Source: Phormidium tanganyikae FI6-MK23 (GTDB lineage: Bacteria; Cyanobacteriota; Cyanobacteriia; Leptolyngbyales; Leptolyngbyaceae). From it: DNA of 64,000 nt. The DNA is taken from contig JAHHHU010000003.1 in assembly GCA_019359175.1 (NCBI GenBank), positions 1 through 64,000 of the forward strand. The letters are read 5' to 3'. Below the pieces are notes generated by a model that worked only from the letters and a program-made list of their open reading frames with translations, ran no database searches and had not been told where the DNA came from. Shown here in pieces: positions 26,650 to 36,810 of the stretch; the stretch's first letter is position 1, and each line of letters starts with the position of its first letter. Made by a program: the position numbers and the translations under genes.

Positions 26650-27873
26650 TTAGCCGAGCTTGTCGAAAATTGCAAACATCGGTAAATACATCGCAACGAG
26701 AATACTTCCGACCATTCCGCCCAGAAACAGAATCATGATGGGTTCCATGATGCTCGTCAGGGCTTTAACGGCTTGTTCCACTTCATCTTCATAGAAGTCG
26801 GCAACTTTCATTAGCATCTTATCGATTTCCCCGGTTTCCTCTCCGATGCTAATCATCTGAATTGCCATCGCTGGAAAAACCTGCTCTTTTTGCAGAGCGA
26901 TACTGATCATGCCGCCCGTTTGAATTTCTTTGCGGGCTTCGTCGATCGCGTTTGCCACAATCTGATTACCGGATGTATCACGCACAATCTCTAAACAAGT
27001 CAAAATTGGAACGCCTGAGCGGGTCAAAGCTCCAAAAGTACGGCAAAATCTTGCGGTTGCAGTTTTTTGGATCAAATCACCAAACAACGGCATTTTCAGA
27101 AAGAAACGATCCATCGTCTCCCGTCCTACCCGCGTTTTGTAGTATTGCTTATAAGCAAAAATAATCAACGGGATAATCACGACAAGGCTGAGGGCAGATG
27201 GACTCGTGAGAAATCCACTGATATCGAGCATCAATTGAGTAAAGACTGGTAGATCGCCCCCAAGTTGCTTAAAGATCCCTGCGAAGATCGGGATGAGAAA
27301 GATCGTCATCCCTAGAAAGATTGCTGTTGCAAGAAAACCAACCACAACCGGATAGCTCATCGCTGATTTGATTTGGTTCTGCAAGCGGGCGACATCTTCG
27401 AGCAGTTTGGCGAGACGATTCAGCACTTCATCGAGTACCCCGCCTGTTTCTCCAGCTTGCACCATACTGACGTACAAGCCATCAAAACATTGGGGATGTT
27501 TCCGCATCGCATCGGATAAGTTCACCCCCTGCTGGACATCTGCACTAATTTCCATCAGCGCTTTTTTCAGTTTGGGATTGGTGCATTGGTCTGCCAACAC
27601 ACCGAGACCTCGAACCAGTGCCACGCCTGCATTCACAAGTGCCGCAAATTGACGGGAGAAAACGGCTCTATCTTTGACGGTGACAGACACCATTGAAGTT
27701 TGAAACTTCGCGAAGCTCGAATTGATATTAAAGCTTTCGTTTTCTTTCAGTTCTTGCACAAACAAGCCTTGTTCGCGCAACGCCGATCGCGCTTCACTGA
27801 GAGATTCCGCAACGATTTTCTCTTTCTTGGCGTTTCCTTTCGCGTCTCGGACGCGGGCAACGTAGGTTGGCAT
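26650..27873 (-). CDS. pilC: Type IV pilus inner-membrane platform protein PilC
   Basis: Inner-membrane core of the type IV pilus machine, which transmits PilB/PilT motion to pilin assembly and is needed for motility and DNA uptake. The 407 residues hold the two T2SSF repeats (VFSRQFAALVNAGVALVRGL near 70 and TARFCRTFGALTRSGVPILT near 270). Transmembrane helices are near 170 (VVVGFLATAIFLGMTIFLIP), 225 and 380 (IMEPIMILFLGGMVGSILVA). It is the third gene of pilB-pilT-pilC, 45 bases after pilT. Confidence 0.96.
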   Translation of the reverse strand: MPTYVARVRDAKGNAKKEKIVAESLSEARSALREQGLFVQELKENESFNINSSFAKFQTSMVSVTVKDRAVFSRQFAALVNAGVALVRGLGVLADQCTNPKLKKALMEISADVQQGVNLSDAMRKHPQCFDGLYVSMVQAGETGGVLDEVLNRLAKLLEDVARLQNQIKSAMSYPVVVGFLATAIFLGMTIFLIPIFAGIFKQLGGDLPVFTQLMLDISGFLTSPSALSLVVIIPLIIFAYKQYYKTRVGRETMDRFFLKMPLFGDLIQKTATARFCRTFGALTRSGVPILTCLEIVRDTSGNQIVANAIDEARKEIQTGGMISIALQKEQVFPAMAIQMISIGEETGEIDKMLMKVADFYEDEVEQAVKALTSIMEPIMILFLGGMVGSILVAMYLPMFAIFDKLG

Positions 27874-27918
27874 AGGGTTTCAGTAGGGGTGGTGAGAACT
27901 TGAAATATGGCTGTTGAA

Positions 27919-29025
27919 TTAGCGCTTCATGGCTGCGCCAGCACCGTTTGGTGTTCCGCCAAGCAATCGTTGAAGTTCGTCCGGGCGCGAGGTCTTAGAG
28001 GCAGCCGATTCAAAAGTGATCAGTCCTGCTTTGTATTGATCTGCAAGGACTTTCTCAAGGGTTTGCATTCCCAGCTTTCCGCCTGTTTGGATAGCAGAGT
28101 AAATTTGTGCGGTTTTACCTTCGCGGATTAGGTTTGCGATCGCAGGAGTCACAATCATGATTTCCTGTGCCATTACTCGCCCATATTCACCCGGCTTCGG
28201 ATTTTTCTTAGGAACTAGCGTTTGGCTGAAGACAGCGACGAGCGAGTTAGAAAGCTGAACCCGGACTTGGGTTTGTCGCTCAGACGGGAAGACATCGATC
28301 ATCCGGTCAACGGTTTGAGCTGCAGAGCTGGTGTGCAGCGTTCCGAAGACTAAGTGACCTGTCTCAGCCGCAGAGATCGCGAGCGAAATGGTTTCCAAGT
28401 CCCGCATTTCACCGACCAGAACGATGTCTGGATCTTCACGAAGAGCCGCTTTTAGCGCGTTTGCAAAACTTTTGGTGTCTTCACCGAGTTGGCGTTGGTG
28501 AACTAGGCTCTTGATGGGTTCGTAAACGAATTCGATCGGATCTTCGATCGTTAAAATATGTTCAGCACGAGTGCGATTGATCAAATCGATCATTGCTGCC
28601 AGTGTCGTTGTTTTACCTGATCCAGTCGGGCCTGTCACCAGAATCAAGCCTCTTGGTTTTTCAGACATTTCCCGCACAACATCAGGAAGATTGAGCTTCT
28701 CAAAATTCGGAATTTTGGAACTGAGGGCCCGCAAACAAGCCGCATAGGTTCCGCGATCCTTGTAGACGTTTACGCGAAACCGCGCCAAACCGCGAACGCC
28801 GTAAGAACAGTCAAGCTCCCAGTTCTGCTCTAGCATTTTGCGCTGTGTGTTGTTCAGCATACTGAAGATGAGACGTTGACATTCTTCCGAGTTAAGGACT
28901 TGATCGCCGATCGGTTGCAAGTGCCCACTGATTCGGAAGTAGGGGGGTAGCCCAGCAGTCAAGTGCAGATCTGAGCCACCCATTTCGATCAGTTGTTCCA
29001 TTAAGTCTTCGATCATCATTTCCAT
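27919..29025 (-). CDS. pilT: Type IV pilus retraction ATPase PilT
   Basis: Hexameric cytoplasmic ATPase that depolymerises pili and powers twitching. The 368 residues match family length. It has GGSDLHLTAGLPPYFRI, Walker A GPTGSGKT near 138, the Asp box LTIEDPIEFV, Walker B-type DPDIVLVGEMRD and His box TGHLVFGTLHTSSAA. The PilT hallmark AIANLIREGK near residue 290 separates it from PilB. It lies 71 bases after pilB on the same strand. Confidence 0.96.
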   Translation of the reverse strand: MEMMIEDLMEQLIEMGGSDLHLTAGLPPYFRISGHLQPIGDQVLNSEECQRLIFSMLNNTQRKMLEQNWELDCSYGVRGLARFRVNVYKDRGTYAACLRALSSKIPNFEKLNLPDVVREMSEKPRGLILVTGPTGSGKTTTLAAMIDLINRTRAEHILTIEDPIEFVYEPIKSLVHQRQLGEDTKSFANALKAALREDPDIVLVGEMRDLETISLAISAAETGHLVFGTLHTSSAAQTVDRMIDVFPSERQTQVRVQLSNSLVAVFSQTLVPKKNPKPGEYGRVMAQEIMIVTPAIANLIREGKTAQIYSAIQTGGKLGMQTLEKVLADQYKAGLITFESAASKTSRPDELQRLLGGTPNGAGAAMKR

Positions 29026-29096
29026 CTGATTTGCTCCTGATTGCTGAGTTGAAGATTGAAAAGCTGAAAATTAGTCTGCCTTGAAGCGGGAAAGAA

Positions 29097-31097
29097 TTAA
29101 TCTTGGAAGCGGGGAGTCGTACAGTAGAGGCAGTCGAGCCATTCTTGCTGCATTTCTGCGGCACAAGTGCGGCAGGTGAGCGAACTTTTACGTTTCGCTT
29201 TGAGTTCTGCTTCTAGCCCAGTGTCGGTAAAAGTCACACGCTCGATCTCCTCCAGTGTGCAAAGCCCTTGACGCACAAGATCTAAGCTGTAGGCGAGCAG
29301 CGTTTGCATTCCTTCTTCGACAGCAACTTCTTTGATTCGCTCAGTCGGTGCGCCTTCGGTAATCAGAGTTTGCAGCGATTCGGTCACACGCATGACTTCA
29401 TAAACGCCAAGTCGTCCTTTGTAACCAACTCCACCGCATTTCTGGCAGAGCTGATTCCGAGATCGTGCTTCTTGAATCTCTTGCGGATGCAGCGAATTTG
29501 CCTTGTACAACGTCAGTTGAGCATCGCTCGAACTGGTCAAACCAAAGCGAGAAAGCTCGGCTGAACTGGGAGTGTAGGGAATTCGGCATTCGTCACAGAC
29601 TTTCCGAACTAGACGTTGAGCAACGACTCCAAGCAGTGCGCCGGAAACCATGAACGGTTCAACGCCCATTTCATCGAGTCGAGCGATCGCACCTGCGGCA
29701 TCGTTGGTGTGCAAGGTCGTGAGAACTAAGTGCCCGGTCAACGCAGCTTCGATCGCGGTTTTTGCCGTTTCTTTGTCTCGTGTTTCACCCACTAGAATCA
29801 CGTCTGGATCTTGTCGGAGGAAGGCTCTCAAGATCGCGGCAAAGTCCATGCCTTTTTCGCGTATCACCTGAACTTGAGTGATACCAGGAAGCGAATACTC
29901 GATCGGGTCTTCCGCCGTACTAATGTTGACACCGGGATCGTTGCGTTCTGCAAGTGCTGAATAAAGCGTCGTCGTTTTACCCGATCCAGTCGGCCCCGTT
30001 ACAAGAATCAGTCCAAAGGGTCGCTTCACCATTTCCTGAACGATGTGCAGCGAGGTTTCATCGGTGATCAGTTTGTTGAGTCCCAATTGAGTCGATGAGT
30101 TGTCGAGAATCCGCAGCACGACTTTCTCACCGTATCGGCTCGGTAACGTATTGACCCGAAAGTCCACTTTGCGCGCGTCATAAATCCGGCGAATCCGACC
30201 GTCTTGGGGTTGGCGACGCTCTGCAATATCAAGTTGAGCGATAATCTTGAAGCGGGCAATGACCGCAGGAATAATCTTTTTCGGAAATGGCTCAAAGGCT
30301 TCGCGGAGTACACCATCTTTGCGGAAGCGAACCCGGAGAGATTCTTCTTGTGGCTCAACGTGAATATCGGAAACCGCCATCTGAAGCGCTTTGATTAGAA
30401 TCTTATTCACCAAGGCAATAATTGGAGCCGCTTCTGCATCTGCCGACGCATCGAGATCCATTTCTGCGCTGTCGTCGTCTCGAAGTTCTGCGAGTCCTTC
30501 CAAGCCTTCGAGATCAGACCGGACATCCACTCTAGATTGGGCTTCAAGTTGTTTTTCTTGTTCCAGCCGCGCATCCATGTAAGTCGATATAATGCGCTGA
30601 TAGTCATCGATCGTAATGACTAATCGCTGAAGCCCTAAACCCTTGGGGCGCAAAATTCGATTCAGTTCATCTTGAGCTGCGAGGTTGTCCGGATCAACCA
30701 TTGCCACCAGCACGAACGGTGGCTCATTCTGGCTCTGGGATAACGGAATTAAGTTGTAGCGACGACAAAGCTCGATTGGGATCAGTTCGCCAATCAGTTG
30801 ACCGATTTGAGCCGAGGAAACTTCATTTAGCTCAGGATCTAACGATTCAACTCCGTAGAGAATTTTCAACTCAAACAGCTGTTGCTTTTTGTATTGACGA
30901 ATCAGATCCGGGGACAACTGCTGCCCCGTCATTGATTCTAGAACTGCGGTGAGTGGCTTGCCTGACTTGCGGCATTCGATCAGCGCTTGTTGCATCTGCT
31001 CGTTGTTGATATAGCCAGATTGGATGAGTTTGTTGCCGAATGGCGAAAAATTGTTTTGAACAACAAGCGCACGCCGCTGAGAAGAAGAATTTGTCAT
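29097..31097 (-). CDS. pilB: Type IV pilus extension ATPase PilB
   Basis: Drives pilus polymerisation. The 666-residue protein has an N-terminal MshEN/GspE-N region (KLIQSGYINNEQMQQALIEC) and a core ATPase. The core has Walker A GPTGSGKTTTLY near 365, ISTAEDPIEYSLPGITQVQV, RQDPDVILVGETRD and LTGHLVLTTLHTNDA. The tetracysteine zinc site uses CDEC and CQKC. The C-terminus carries a second zinc-ribbon-like CRTC...CLYC, which I believe is usual for cyanobacterial PilB. It is the first gene of the operon and divergent from grpE (213-base gap). Confidence 0.96.
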   Translation of the reverse strand: MTNSSSQRRALVVQNNFSPFGNKLIQSGYINNEQMQQALIECRKSGKPLTAVLESMTGQQLSPDLIRQYKKQQLFELKILYGVESLDPELNEVSSAQIGQLIGELIPIELCRRYNLIPLSQSQNEPPFVLVAMVDPDNLAAQDELNRILRPKGLGLQRLVITIDDYQRIISTYMDARLEQEKQLEAQSRVDVRSDLEGLEGLAELRDDDSAEMDLDASADAEAAPIIALVNKILIKALQMAVSDIHVEPQEESLRVRFRKDGVLREAFEPFPKKIIPAVIARFKIIAQLDIAERRQPQDGRIRRIYDARKVDFRVNTLPSRYGEKVVLRILDNSSTQLGLNKLITDETSLHIVQEMVKRPFGLILVTGPTGSGKTTTLYSALAERNDPGVNISTAEDPIEYSLPGITQVQVIREKGMDFAAILRAFLRQDPDVILVGETRDKETAKTAIEAALTGHLVLTTLHTNDAAGAIARLDEMGVEPFMVSGALLGVVAQRLVRKVCDECRIPYTPSSAELSRFGLTSSSDAQLTLYKANSLHPQEIQEARSRNQLCQKCGGVGYKGRLGVYEVMRVTESLQTLITEGAPTERIKEVAVEEGMQTLLAYSLDLVRQGLCTLEEIERVTFTDTGLEAELKAKRKSSLTCRTCAAEMQQEWLDCLYCTTPRFQD

Positions 31098-31310
31098 AAC
31101 GGATGAACGAAGATCACCTTATTGATAATTCCCAAAATGTTTTTTGAAGAACGCTCAACGTCGATCGCTTGCGCAGAGAGAAAGCGTCAAACTGAGATCA
31201 GTGCGATATGATGCTTAACGGTTGTAAGCGGTGCGGCATCCGACAGCCCATTCGCTAGGATGGAAGAGGCTTGCTTAAGCCAGCGTTCTATACAGGGGAA
31301 TTAGCGCACA

Positions 31311-31982
31311 ATGATCGACGAACAAAATCAGCAGTCTGAAGAAGTTCAAGTACCCGTCAGTGAATTTTCTGAGACTCCTCCGTCTGAGCCGACGAGTGAG
31401 GCGGTAGAGACAGAAGGGGTTGCAGAAGCTCCCGCAGAAGAAGACACGACGAATTATGAAGCGGCGTTCATGGAATTACGATCGAACTATGCCGCCAAGG
31501 AACGAGAGATCGAAGGACTCAAAAAACAAGCGGAAGAACTGAACAATCAGTACGTGAGAATTGCCGCAGATTTTGAGAACTTCCGCCGCCGCACTCAGCG
31601 GGAACGAGAAGAGTTAGAAACCCAAATTAAGTGCAACACCGTGAAAGAGTTGCTTCCTGTTGTGGACAACTTTGAGCGGGCGCGATCGCAGATTAAACCG
31701 CAAACTGACGGCGAATCGGCGATTCACAAGAGCTATCAGGGTGTGTATAAGGATATGGTCGATCGCTTAAAGAAGGTAGGCGTGGCACCGATGCGGGCAG
31801 AAGGCAAAGAGTTTGATCCGAATCTGCATGAAGCGGTCATGCGTCAACCGACCAGCGAACATCCAGAAGGAACCGTAGTCGAAGAGTTGATGCGAGGCTA
31901 TATGCTCGATGACAAAGTATTGCGTCATGCGATGGTCAAGGTTGCAGCGCCCCCAGAAGACGGCTCATCGAGTGAAGGTTAA
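31311..31982 (+). CDS. grpE: Nucleotide exchange factor GrpE
   Basis: Releases ADP from DnaK. The 223-residue protein has a disordered Glu/Pro-rich N-terminus and a long coiled coil (ELRSNYAAKEREIEGLKKQA). The conserved block RIAADFENFRRRTQREREEL follows, and then the C-terminal beta wing (VAPMRAEGKEFDPNLHEAVM, ending VVEELMRGYMLDDKVLRHAM). It begins the grpE-dnaK-dnaJ heat-shock group. No CIRCE-type HrcA operator (TTAGCACTC-N9-GAGTGCTAA) was noticed upstream. Confidence 0.96.
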   Translation: MIDEQNQQSEEVQVPVSEFSETPPSEPTSEAVETEGVAEAPAEEDTTNYEAAFMELRSNYAAKEREIEGLKKQAEELNNQYVRIAADFENFRRRTQREREELETQIKCNTVKELLPVVDNFERARSQIKPQTDGESAIHKSYQGVYKDMVDRLKKVGVAPMRAEGKEFDPNLHEAVMRQPTSEHPEGTVVEELMRGYMLDDKVLRHAMVKVAAPPEDGSSSEG

Positions 31983-31995
31983 GTGACTAGCCTGT

Positions 31996-32152
31996 GAAAG
32001 TACGGAGATCGGCAAGCTCGGCTTGTTTGTGAACGCAACGTTAAGAAAACTCTGAAATTAGGGAATCATTCGGAAAGTTAGTTCAAGTTTATCCGTATTG
32101 TACGGAGAACTAACCGAGAACATTACGTTCTGCGTTCACCTCGCGTACTTTC
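31996..32152 (+). ncRNA. Candidate structured leader RNA between grpE and dnaK
   Basis: Arms nest through the gap. P1 is GAAAGTACG/CGTACTTTC (31996-32004, 32144-32152). A side hairpin CAAGC-TCG-GCTTG occupies 32013-32025. P2 is GTGAACGC/GCGTTCAC (32029-32036, 32132-32139), extended after a 2-base bulge by AACGT/ACGTT (32037-32041, 32125-32129). P3 is GTTAGTTC/GAACTAAC (32077-32084, 32107-32114). The terminal hairpin is TCCGTA-TTG-TACGGA (32092-32106). P1 ends 13 bases before the dnaK ATG and could govern access to it. RNA thermometer, processing element and foldback repeat are all possible, and none is demonstrated. Confidence 0.6.
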
Positions 32153-32165
32153 GGCAGCGCTAGAT

Positions 32166-34115
32166 ATGGGAAAAGTCATCGGCATCGACTTAGGAACAAC
32201 CAACAGTTGTGTAGCTGTGTTGGAGGGCGGGCAGCCCGTCGTCATCACCAACTCTGAAGGCGGACGAACCACACCGAGCATGGTGGGGTTTGGGAAGACG
32301 GGCGATCGCTTAGTCGGTCAGTTAGCAAAACGGCAAGCCGTTACCAACGCTGAAAACACGGTATTTAGCATCAAACGCTTCATTGGGCGACGGTGGGAAG
32401 ATACGCAGACGGAGCGATCGCGGGTTCCGTACAACTGCGTCAAGGGAAAAGACGAAACCGTTGATGTTCAAATTCGCGGTCGAAACTACACCCCGCAAGA
32501 AGTAAGCGCCATGATCCTGCAAAAACTCAAGCAGGACGCGGAAAATTATTTGGGCGAACAAGTTACGCAAGCTGTGATTACGGTTCCAGCTTACTTTAGT
32601 GATGCTCAACGGCAGGCAACGAAGGATGCAGGCACGATCGCTGGACTCGAAGTTCTGAGAATTATCAATGAGCCGACTGCGGCAGCACTCGCTTATGGTT
32701 TAGAGAAGCAAGATCAAGACCAGTGTGTTTTGGTGTTTGACCTTGGCGGCGGAACGTTTGATGTCTCGATTCTGCAATTGGGCGACGGCGTGTTTGAAGT
32801 GAAAGCCACGTCGGGTAATAACCATTTGGGGGGTGATGATTTTGATGCTTGTATTGTCGATTGGCTGAATGAGATTTTTCAGCAGCAAGAAGGCATTAAC
32901 TTGACCGAGGATAAAATGGCACTGCAACGCCTGAGAGAAGCGGCTGAAAAGGCAAAAATCGAGCTTTCTGGGACCCACAGCACTTCGATCAATTTGCCAT
33001 TTATCACTGCCGATGAAACTGGGCCCAAACATCTGGAAATCGAGTTGACTCGTGCCAAATTTGAGGAGCTATCGAGCCGATTAATTCAAGGCACGATCGA
33101 GCCGATGGAACAGGCGCTAAAAGATGCAACCCTGACAACAGAAGACATCGATCGAATTCTTCTCGTCGGCGGCTCAACTCGGATTCCAGCCGTTCAAGAT
33201 GCGTTGAAGAAGTTTTTCAACGGCAGAACTCCTGATCGCTCTGTGAATCCTGATGAAGCGGTTGCACTTGGAGCTGCGATTCAAGCAGGCGTGTTGGGCG
33301 GCGAAGTGAAAGATTTGCTGCTTTTAGATGTCACACCGCTTTCCTTGGGGATCGAAACGTTAGGGGAAGTGTTTACCCGAATTATCGATCGCAATACCAC
33401 GATTCCCAGCAGCAAAACTCAGGTTTTCTCGACCGCAACCGACGGACAAACTTCCGTAGAAATTCACGTCCTGCAAGGCGAACGAGCAATGGCGCGAGAC
33501 AACAAGAGTTTGGGTAAATTCCAACTCACGGGAATTCCACCTGCGCCGAGAGGCGTTCCTCAAATTGAGGTGGCATTTGAGATTGATGCGAATGGAATCT
33601 TGAAAGTTGCGGCCCGCGATAAGGGAACAGGACGCGCCCAAAGCGTTGAAATCTCTAACACAGGCGGATTAAGCCATGTAGAAATCGAGCGAATGCGGCA
33701 AGAATCCGAGCTTTTTGCTGAAGAAGATAGCCGTCGGATGCAACTGGTGGAACTCAAGAACCAAGCCGATAGTTTGTTCCACAGCTATGAAACGACGCTG
33801 AAGGAAAATGGCGGGTTGATCAGCGATACCTTGAAAGTGCAGGTAAACGAGAAAATTGTTGAACTGAGAAGCGCGATCGCGGATTCAAAGGTTAGTATCG
33901 ATGAAGTGAAAACACATCTCGATGAGTTGCAGCAACTGTTGTATACAATTGGCTCAACAGTTTATCAAAATGCTCAACCTTCCGAGAATTCTGCCTTTGG
34001 AATGAACACCAATTCTGGTATGAATTTTCAAGATGAAACAGTCTCAGCAGACATGGGTCGTTTCACCTTTGAGGCAGATGCCACGATCACTGCGGATTAT
34101 GAGGCAGTCGATTAG
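32166..34115 (+). CDS. dnaK: Chaperone DnaK (Hsp70)
   Basis: ATP-dependent chaperone. The 649 residues start [20 protein letters not shown] and carry [33 protein letters not shown] and the linker [20 protein letters not shown]-terminal lid follows, ending with an acidic segment rather than the EEVD of eukaryotes. Clustering with grpE and dnaJ suggests the main heat-inducible housekeeping copy (cyanobacteria have several DnaKs), but the paralogue is not certain. No good Shine-Dalgarno sequence is seen, and a structured leader precedes it. Confidence 0.97.
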   Translation: MGKVIGIDLGTTNSCVAVLEGGQPVVITNSEGGRTTPSMVGFGKTGDRLVGQLAKRQAVTNAENTVFSIKRFIGRRWEDTQTERSRVPYNCVKGKDETVDVQIRGRNYTPQEVSAMILQKLKQDAENYLGEQVTQAVITVPAYFSDAQRQATKDAGTIAGLEVLRIINEPTAAALAYGLEKQDQDQCVLVFDLGGGTFDVSILQLGDGVFEVKATSGNNHLGGDDFDACIVDWLNEIFQQQEGINLTEDKMALQRLREAAEKAKIELSGTHSTSINLPFITADETGPKHLEIELTRAKFEELSSRLIQGTIEPMEQALKDATLTTEDIDRILLVGGSTRIPAVQDALKKFFNGRTPDRSVNPDEAVALGAAIQAGVLGGEVKDLLLLDVTPLSLGIETLGEVFTRIIDRNTTIPSSKTQVFSTATDGQTSVEIHVLQGERAMARDNKSLGKFQLTGIPPAPRGVPQIEVAFEIDANGILKVAARDKGTGRAQSVEISNTGGLSHVEIERMRQESELFAEEDSRRMQLVELKNQADSLFHSYETTLKENGGLISDTLKVQVNEKIVELRSAIADSKVSIDEVKTHLDELQQLLYTIGSTVYQNAQPSENSAFGMNTNSGMNFQDETVSADMGRFTFEADATITADYEAVD

Positions 34116-34211
34116 TTGAGCGTGTAGGGTAGTAATATAGGGAGTCTAGACCGTTGCCCAACGCCCTACGCCTCCTTTGTTTAGCCCCCCTTACCCCTGA
34201 ATCTCTACCCT

Positions 34212-35345
34212 ATGGCTCGTGATTACTACGAAATTCTTGGCGTTGCCCGTGATGCAGACAAGGAAGAGGTCAAGCAAGCCTTTCGTCGTCTTGCCCGAAA
34301 ATATCACCCTGATGTCAATAAAGAGCCAGGGGCTGAAGAGCGATTTAAAGAAATTAATCGTGCCTACGAGGTAATTTCAGACCCAGAGAATCGTGCGCGG
34401 TACGATCGCTTTGGTGAAGCTGGAGTTGGTTCTGCCGCTGGCGCGGCTGGCTATCAGGACTTCGGAGATATGGGCGGCATCGCTGATATCTTTGAAAGCT
34501 TTTTTAGCGGATTTTCAGGCGGCGCACCTGGCGGTCAAACTCGGCGACGAGGTGGCCCCGTTCGAGGCGATGATCTTCGATTGGATTTGAAACTCGATTT
34601 TCGCGAGGCAGTTTTTGGCGGTGAAAAAGAAATTCGCATCAGTCATTTAGAGACTTGTACGAACTGTACGGGTAGCGGTGCAAAGCCGGGAACACGTCCC
34701 CGGACTTGCTCAACTTGTTCGGGTGCAGGTCAAGTTCGTCGCGCGACTCGAACCCCGTTTGGAAGCTTCACCCAGGTTTCAGTTTGTCCGACCTGTAACG
34801 GTACGGGGCAGATGATCGAGGAGAAATGTGAAGTTTGTGGCGGAAACGGGCAGCGGCAGGAAACCAAGAAGCTCAAAATTACCATTCCCGCAGGCGTGGA
34901 TAACGGGACTCGGTTGAGAGTGTCGGGTGAAGGAGATGCCGGACAGCGGAGCGGCCCTTCGGGCGATCTTTATGTCTACCTGTTTATCAATGATGATGCT
35001 GATTTTCAGCGCGATGGAGTCAATGTTTTATCTGAAATCAAAGTTAGCTATTTGCAGGCGATTCTCGGATCTCGAATCGAGGTTAAAACCGTCGATGGTG
35101 AGGAAGAGTTGACGATTCCGGTAGGAACGCAGCCTGGAACGGTGCTAACGTTGGAAAATAAAGGGGTTCCGAAGCTTGGAAATCCGGTGAGCCGTGGGGA
35201 TCATTTGATTACGGTATTGGTGGATATTCCGGCGCGGATCAGTCCAGAAGAGCGGGAATTGCTGGAGAAATTGGCGAAGATTCGAGGCGATCGCGTGGGA
35301 AAAGGTGGCGTTGAAGGCTTTATTGGGAAGATTTTTGGCGGATGA
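34212..35345 (+). CDS. dnaJ: Co-chaperone DnaJ (type I Hsp40)
   Basis: Stimulates the DnaK ATPase. The 377 residues have an N-terminal J domain with the HPD motif ([10 protein letters not shown]). A Gly-rich region follows, then four zinc-binding CxxCxGxG-type repeats ([32 protein letters not shown]). The C-terminal substrate domains contain [20 protein letters not shown]. It is therefore a full-length class A DnaJ. Its stop overlaps the next start (ATGA at 35342-35345). Confidence 0.97.
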   Translation: MARDYYEILGVARDADKEEVKQAFRRLARKYHPDVNKEPGAEERFKEINRAYEVISDPENRARYDRFGEAGVGSAAGAAGYQDFGDMGGIADIFESFFSGFSGGAPGGQTRRRGGPVRGDDLRLDLKLDFREAVFGGEKEIRISHLETCTNCTGSGAKPGTRPRTCSTCSGAGQVRRATRTPFGSFTQVSVCPTCNGTGQMIEEKCEVCGGNGQRQETKKLKITIPAGVDNGTRLRVSGEGDAGQRSGPSGDLYVYLFINDDADFQRDGVNVLSEIKVSYLQAILGSRIEVKTVDGEEELTIPVGTQPGTVLTLENKGVPKLGNPVSRGDHLITVLVDIPARISPEERELLEKLAKIRGDRVGKGGVEGFIGKIFGG

Positions 35346-35581
35346 GTCAAGCAGCAGAAACTTCGGATGTGCAGATGGATTTGCGCGGGACACCTTGCCC
35401 GATTAATTTCGTTCGCACCAAGTTACGGTTAGAGCAAATGTCTCCGGGATCACTCCTCGAAGTGTGGCTTGATCCGGGAGAGCCGATCGAGCAAGTGCCC
35501 GACAGTTTGACTATGGAAGGCTATCAAATTGAAAGGATCGAAGATCGATCGAGCTTTTTCGCTGTTAGAATTCGCCGTTAA
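35342..35581 (+). CDS. TusA-like sulfur carrier family protein
   Basis: The 79-residue protein has the TusA/SirA fold signature [20 protein letters not shown] and ends [20 protein letters not shown]. The sulfur-carrying cysteine of the CPxP motif is kept, but the second Pro is Asn (CPIN). It is coupled to dnaJ by a 4-base overlap and followed 17 bases later by rsgA. A sulfur-transfer role is inferred. The link to the chaperone operon is unexplained. Confidence 0.85.
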   Translation: MSQAAETSDVQMDLRGTPCPINFVRTKLRLEQMSPGSLLEVWLDPGEPIEQVPDSLTMEGYQIERIEDRSSFFAVRIRR

Positions 35582-35598
35582 ATTTCTTACTGGATCTT

Positions 35599-36708
35599 AT
35601 GAGTTCTGATGACTTCAGCAAGATTTTGGAAGAGGATCAGCCGCGACAGGTGACTGGTACTGTTGTGGCAGTGCAAGCGAATTTTTATCAGGTACGGCTT
35701 CAAGGGAAGTCTCTGCCTAAATCGATGTTGCTTTGTACTCGGCGGACTCGATTGAAAAAAATCGGGCAGCGGGTGATGGTGGGCGATCTCGTTATGGTTG
35801 AGGAGCCGGATTGGAATGGGGATCGAGGCGCAATTTCGCAGGTCTTTCCGAGGCGATCAGAGTTGGATCGTCCCCCGATCGCGAATGTTGATCAGATTTT
35901 GTTGGTGTTCGCGTTGTCATCTCCAGCGATCGAGCCTTATCAGTTAAGTCGGTTTCTGGTTAAAGCCGAATCCACTGGAGTATCGGTGTGTTTGGCGTTG
36001 AGTAAAAGTGATTTAGCCTCGATCGATGAACAACAACATTGGAAAACTCGATTAGGTGAATGGGGCTATCAACCGATTTTTATTAGTGTTCATCAACAAT
36101 TGGGTTTGATTGAATTAAACCAGTATTTGAGTCAAAAAATTACGGTTGCATCCGGCCCTTCTGGTGTTGGAAAGTCCAGCTTAATTAATCAGATAATCCC
36201 AAGTGTTATTCTACGAGTGAACACAGTTTCTGGGAAGTTAGAAAAAGGGCGACATACGACGCGGCACGTTGAGTTATTTGAATTGCCGTTGGGCGGACTA
36301 TTGGCGGATACTCCAGGGTTTAATCAACCAGATTTATATTGTCTACCACAAGAATTAGTGCAGTATTTTCCAGAAGTGCGGCGGAAATTGGCAGAAGGAA
36401 GCTGTCAGTTTAGTAATTGCTTGCATCGAGATGAGCCTGGGTGCATTGTGCGCGGAGATTGGGAGCGATATGCACATTATTTAGATTTTTTGGAAGATGC
36501 GATCGTTTACGAAACACAATTAAATCAACAGTCTAATCCTGATGAAGTGTTGAAGCTTAAAACAAAGGGAAAAGGAACACAATTTGAACCACGATTAGAG
36601 TTGAAGAAATATCGGCGAGAGTCGCGTAAAAACCAGCAGCAATCTCTCCGAAAGCTTGATATTGATAAGCTGATGAAAAATGAGGAAAACGAGAATTTAG
36701 ATCAGTAA
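35599..36708 (+). CDS. rsgA: Ribosome small-subunit GTPase RsgA (YjeQ)
   Basis: Circularly permuted GTPase that checks late 30S maturation. The 369 residues have an N-terminal OB-fold (RQVTGTVVAVQANFYQVRLQ). The GTPase motifs come in permuted order: G4 LALSKSD, then G1 GPSGVGKSSLIN, then G3 DTPGF. The C-terminal zinc finger is CQFSNCLHRDEPGC. A Lys/Arg-rich tail of about 50 residues extends beyond the zinc finger. It is the last gene of the grpE-dnaK-dnaJ-tusA-rsgA run. Confidence 0.95.
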   Translation: MSSDDFSKILEEDQPRQVTGTVVAVQANFYQVRLQGKSLPKSMLLCTRRTRLKKIGQRVMVGDLVMVEEPDWNGDRGAISQVFPRRSELDRPPIANVDQILLVFALSSPAIEPYQLSRFLVKAESTGVSVCLALSKSDLASIDEQQHWKTRLGEWGYQPIFISVHQQLGLIELNQYLSQKITVASGPSGVGKSSLINQIIPSVILRVNTVSGKLEKGRHTTRHVELFELPLGGLLADTPGFNQPDLYCLPQELVQYFPEVRRKLAEGSCQFSNCLHRDEPGCIVRGDWERYAHYLDFLEDAIVYETQLNQQSNPDEVLKLKTKGKGTQFEPRLELKKYRRESRKNQQQSLRKLDIDKLMKNEENENLDQ

Positions 36709-36810
36709 TTCAACTGCACGATCGACGATCAAAATCAATTAGATTTAGGTCTAAGTTAGGGGCAAGAATTTCTTGGGCACTCTCTCAGCACAGTGTTTGA
36801 GAAAACCATA

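Noticed and set aside
31098-31310. CIRCE/HrcA operator upstream of grpE
   Set aside because: The expected TTAGCACTC-N9-GAGTGCTAA was looked for by eye and not found.
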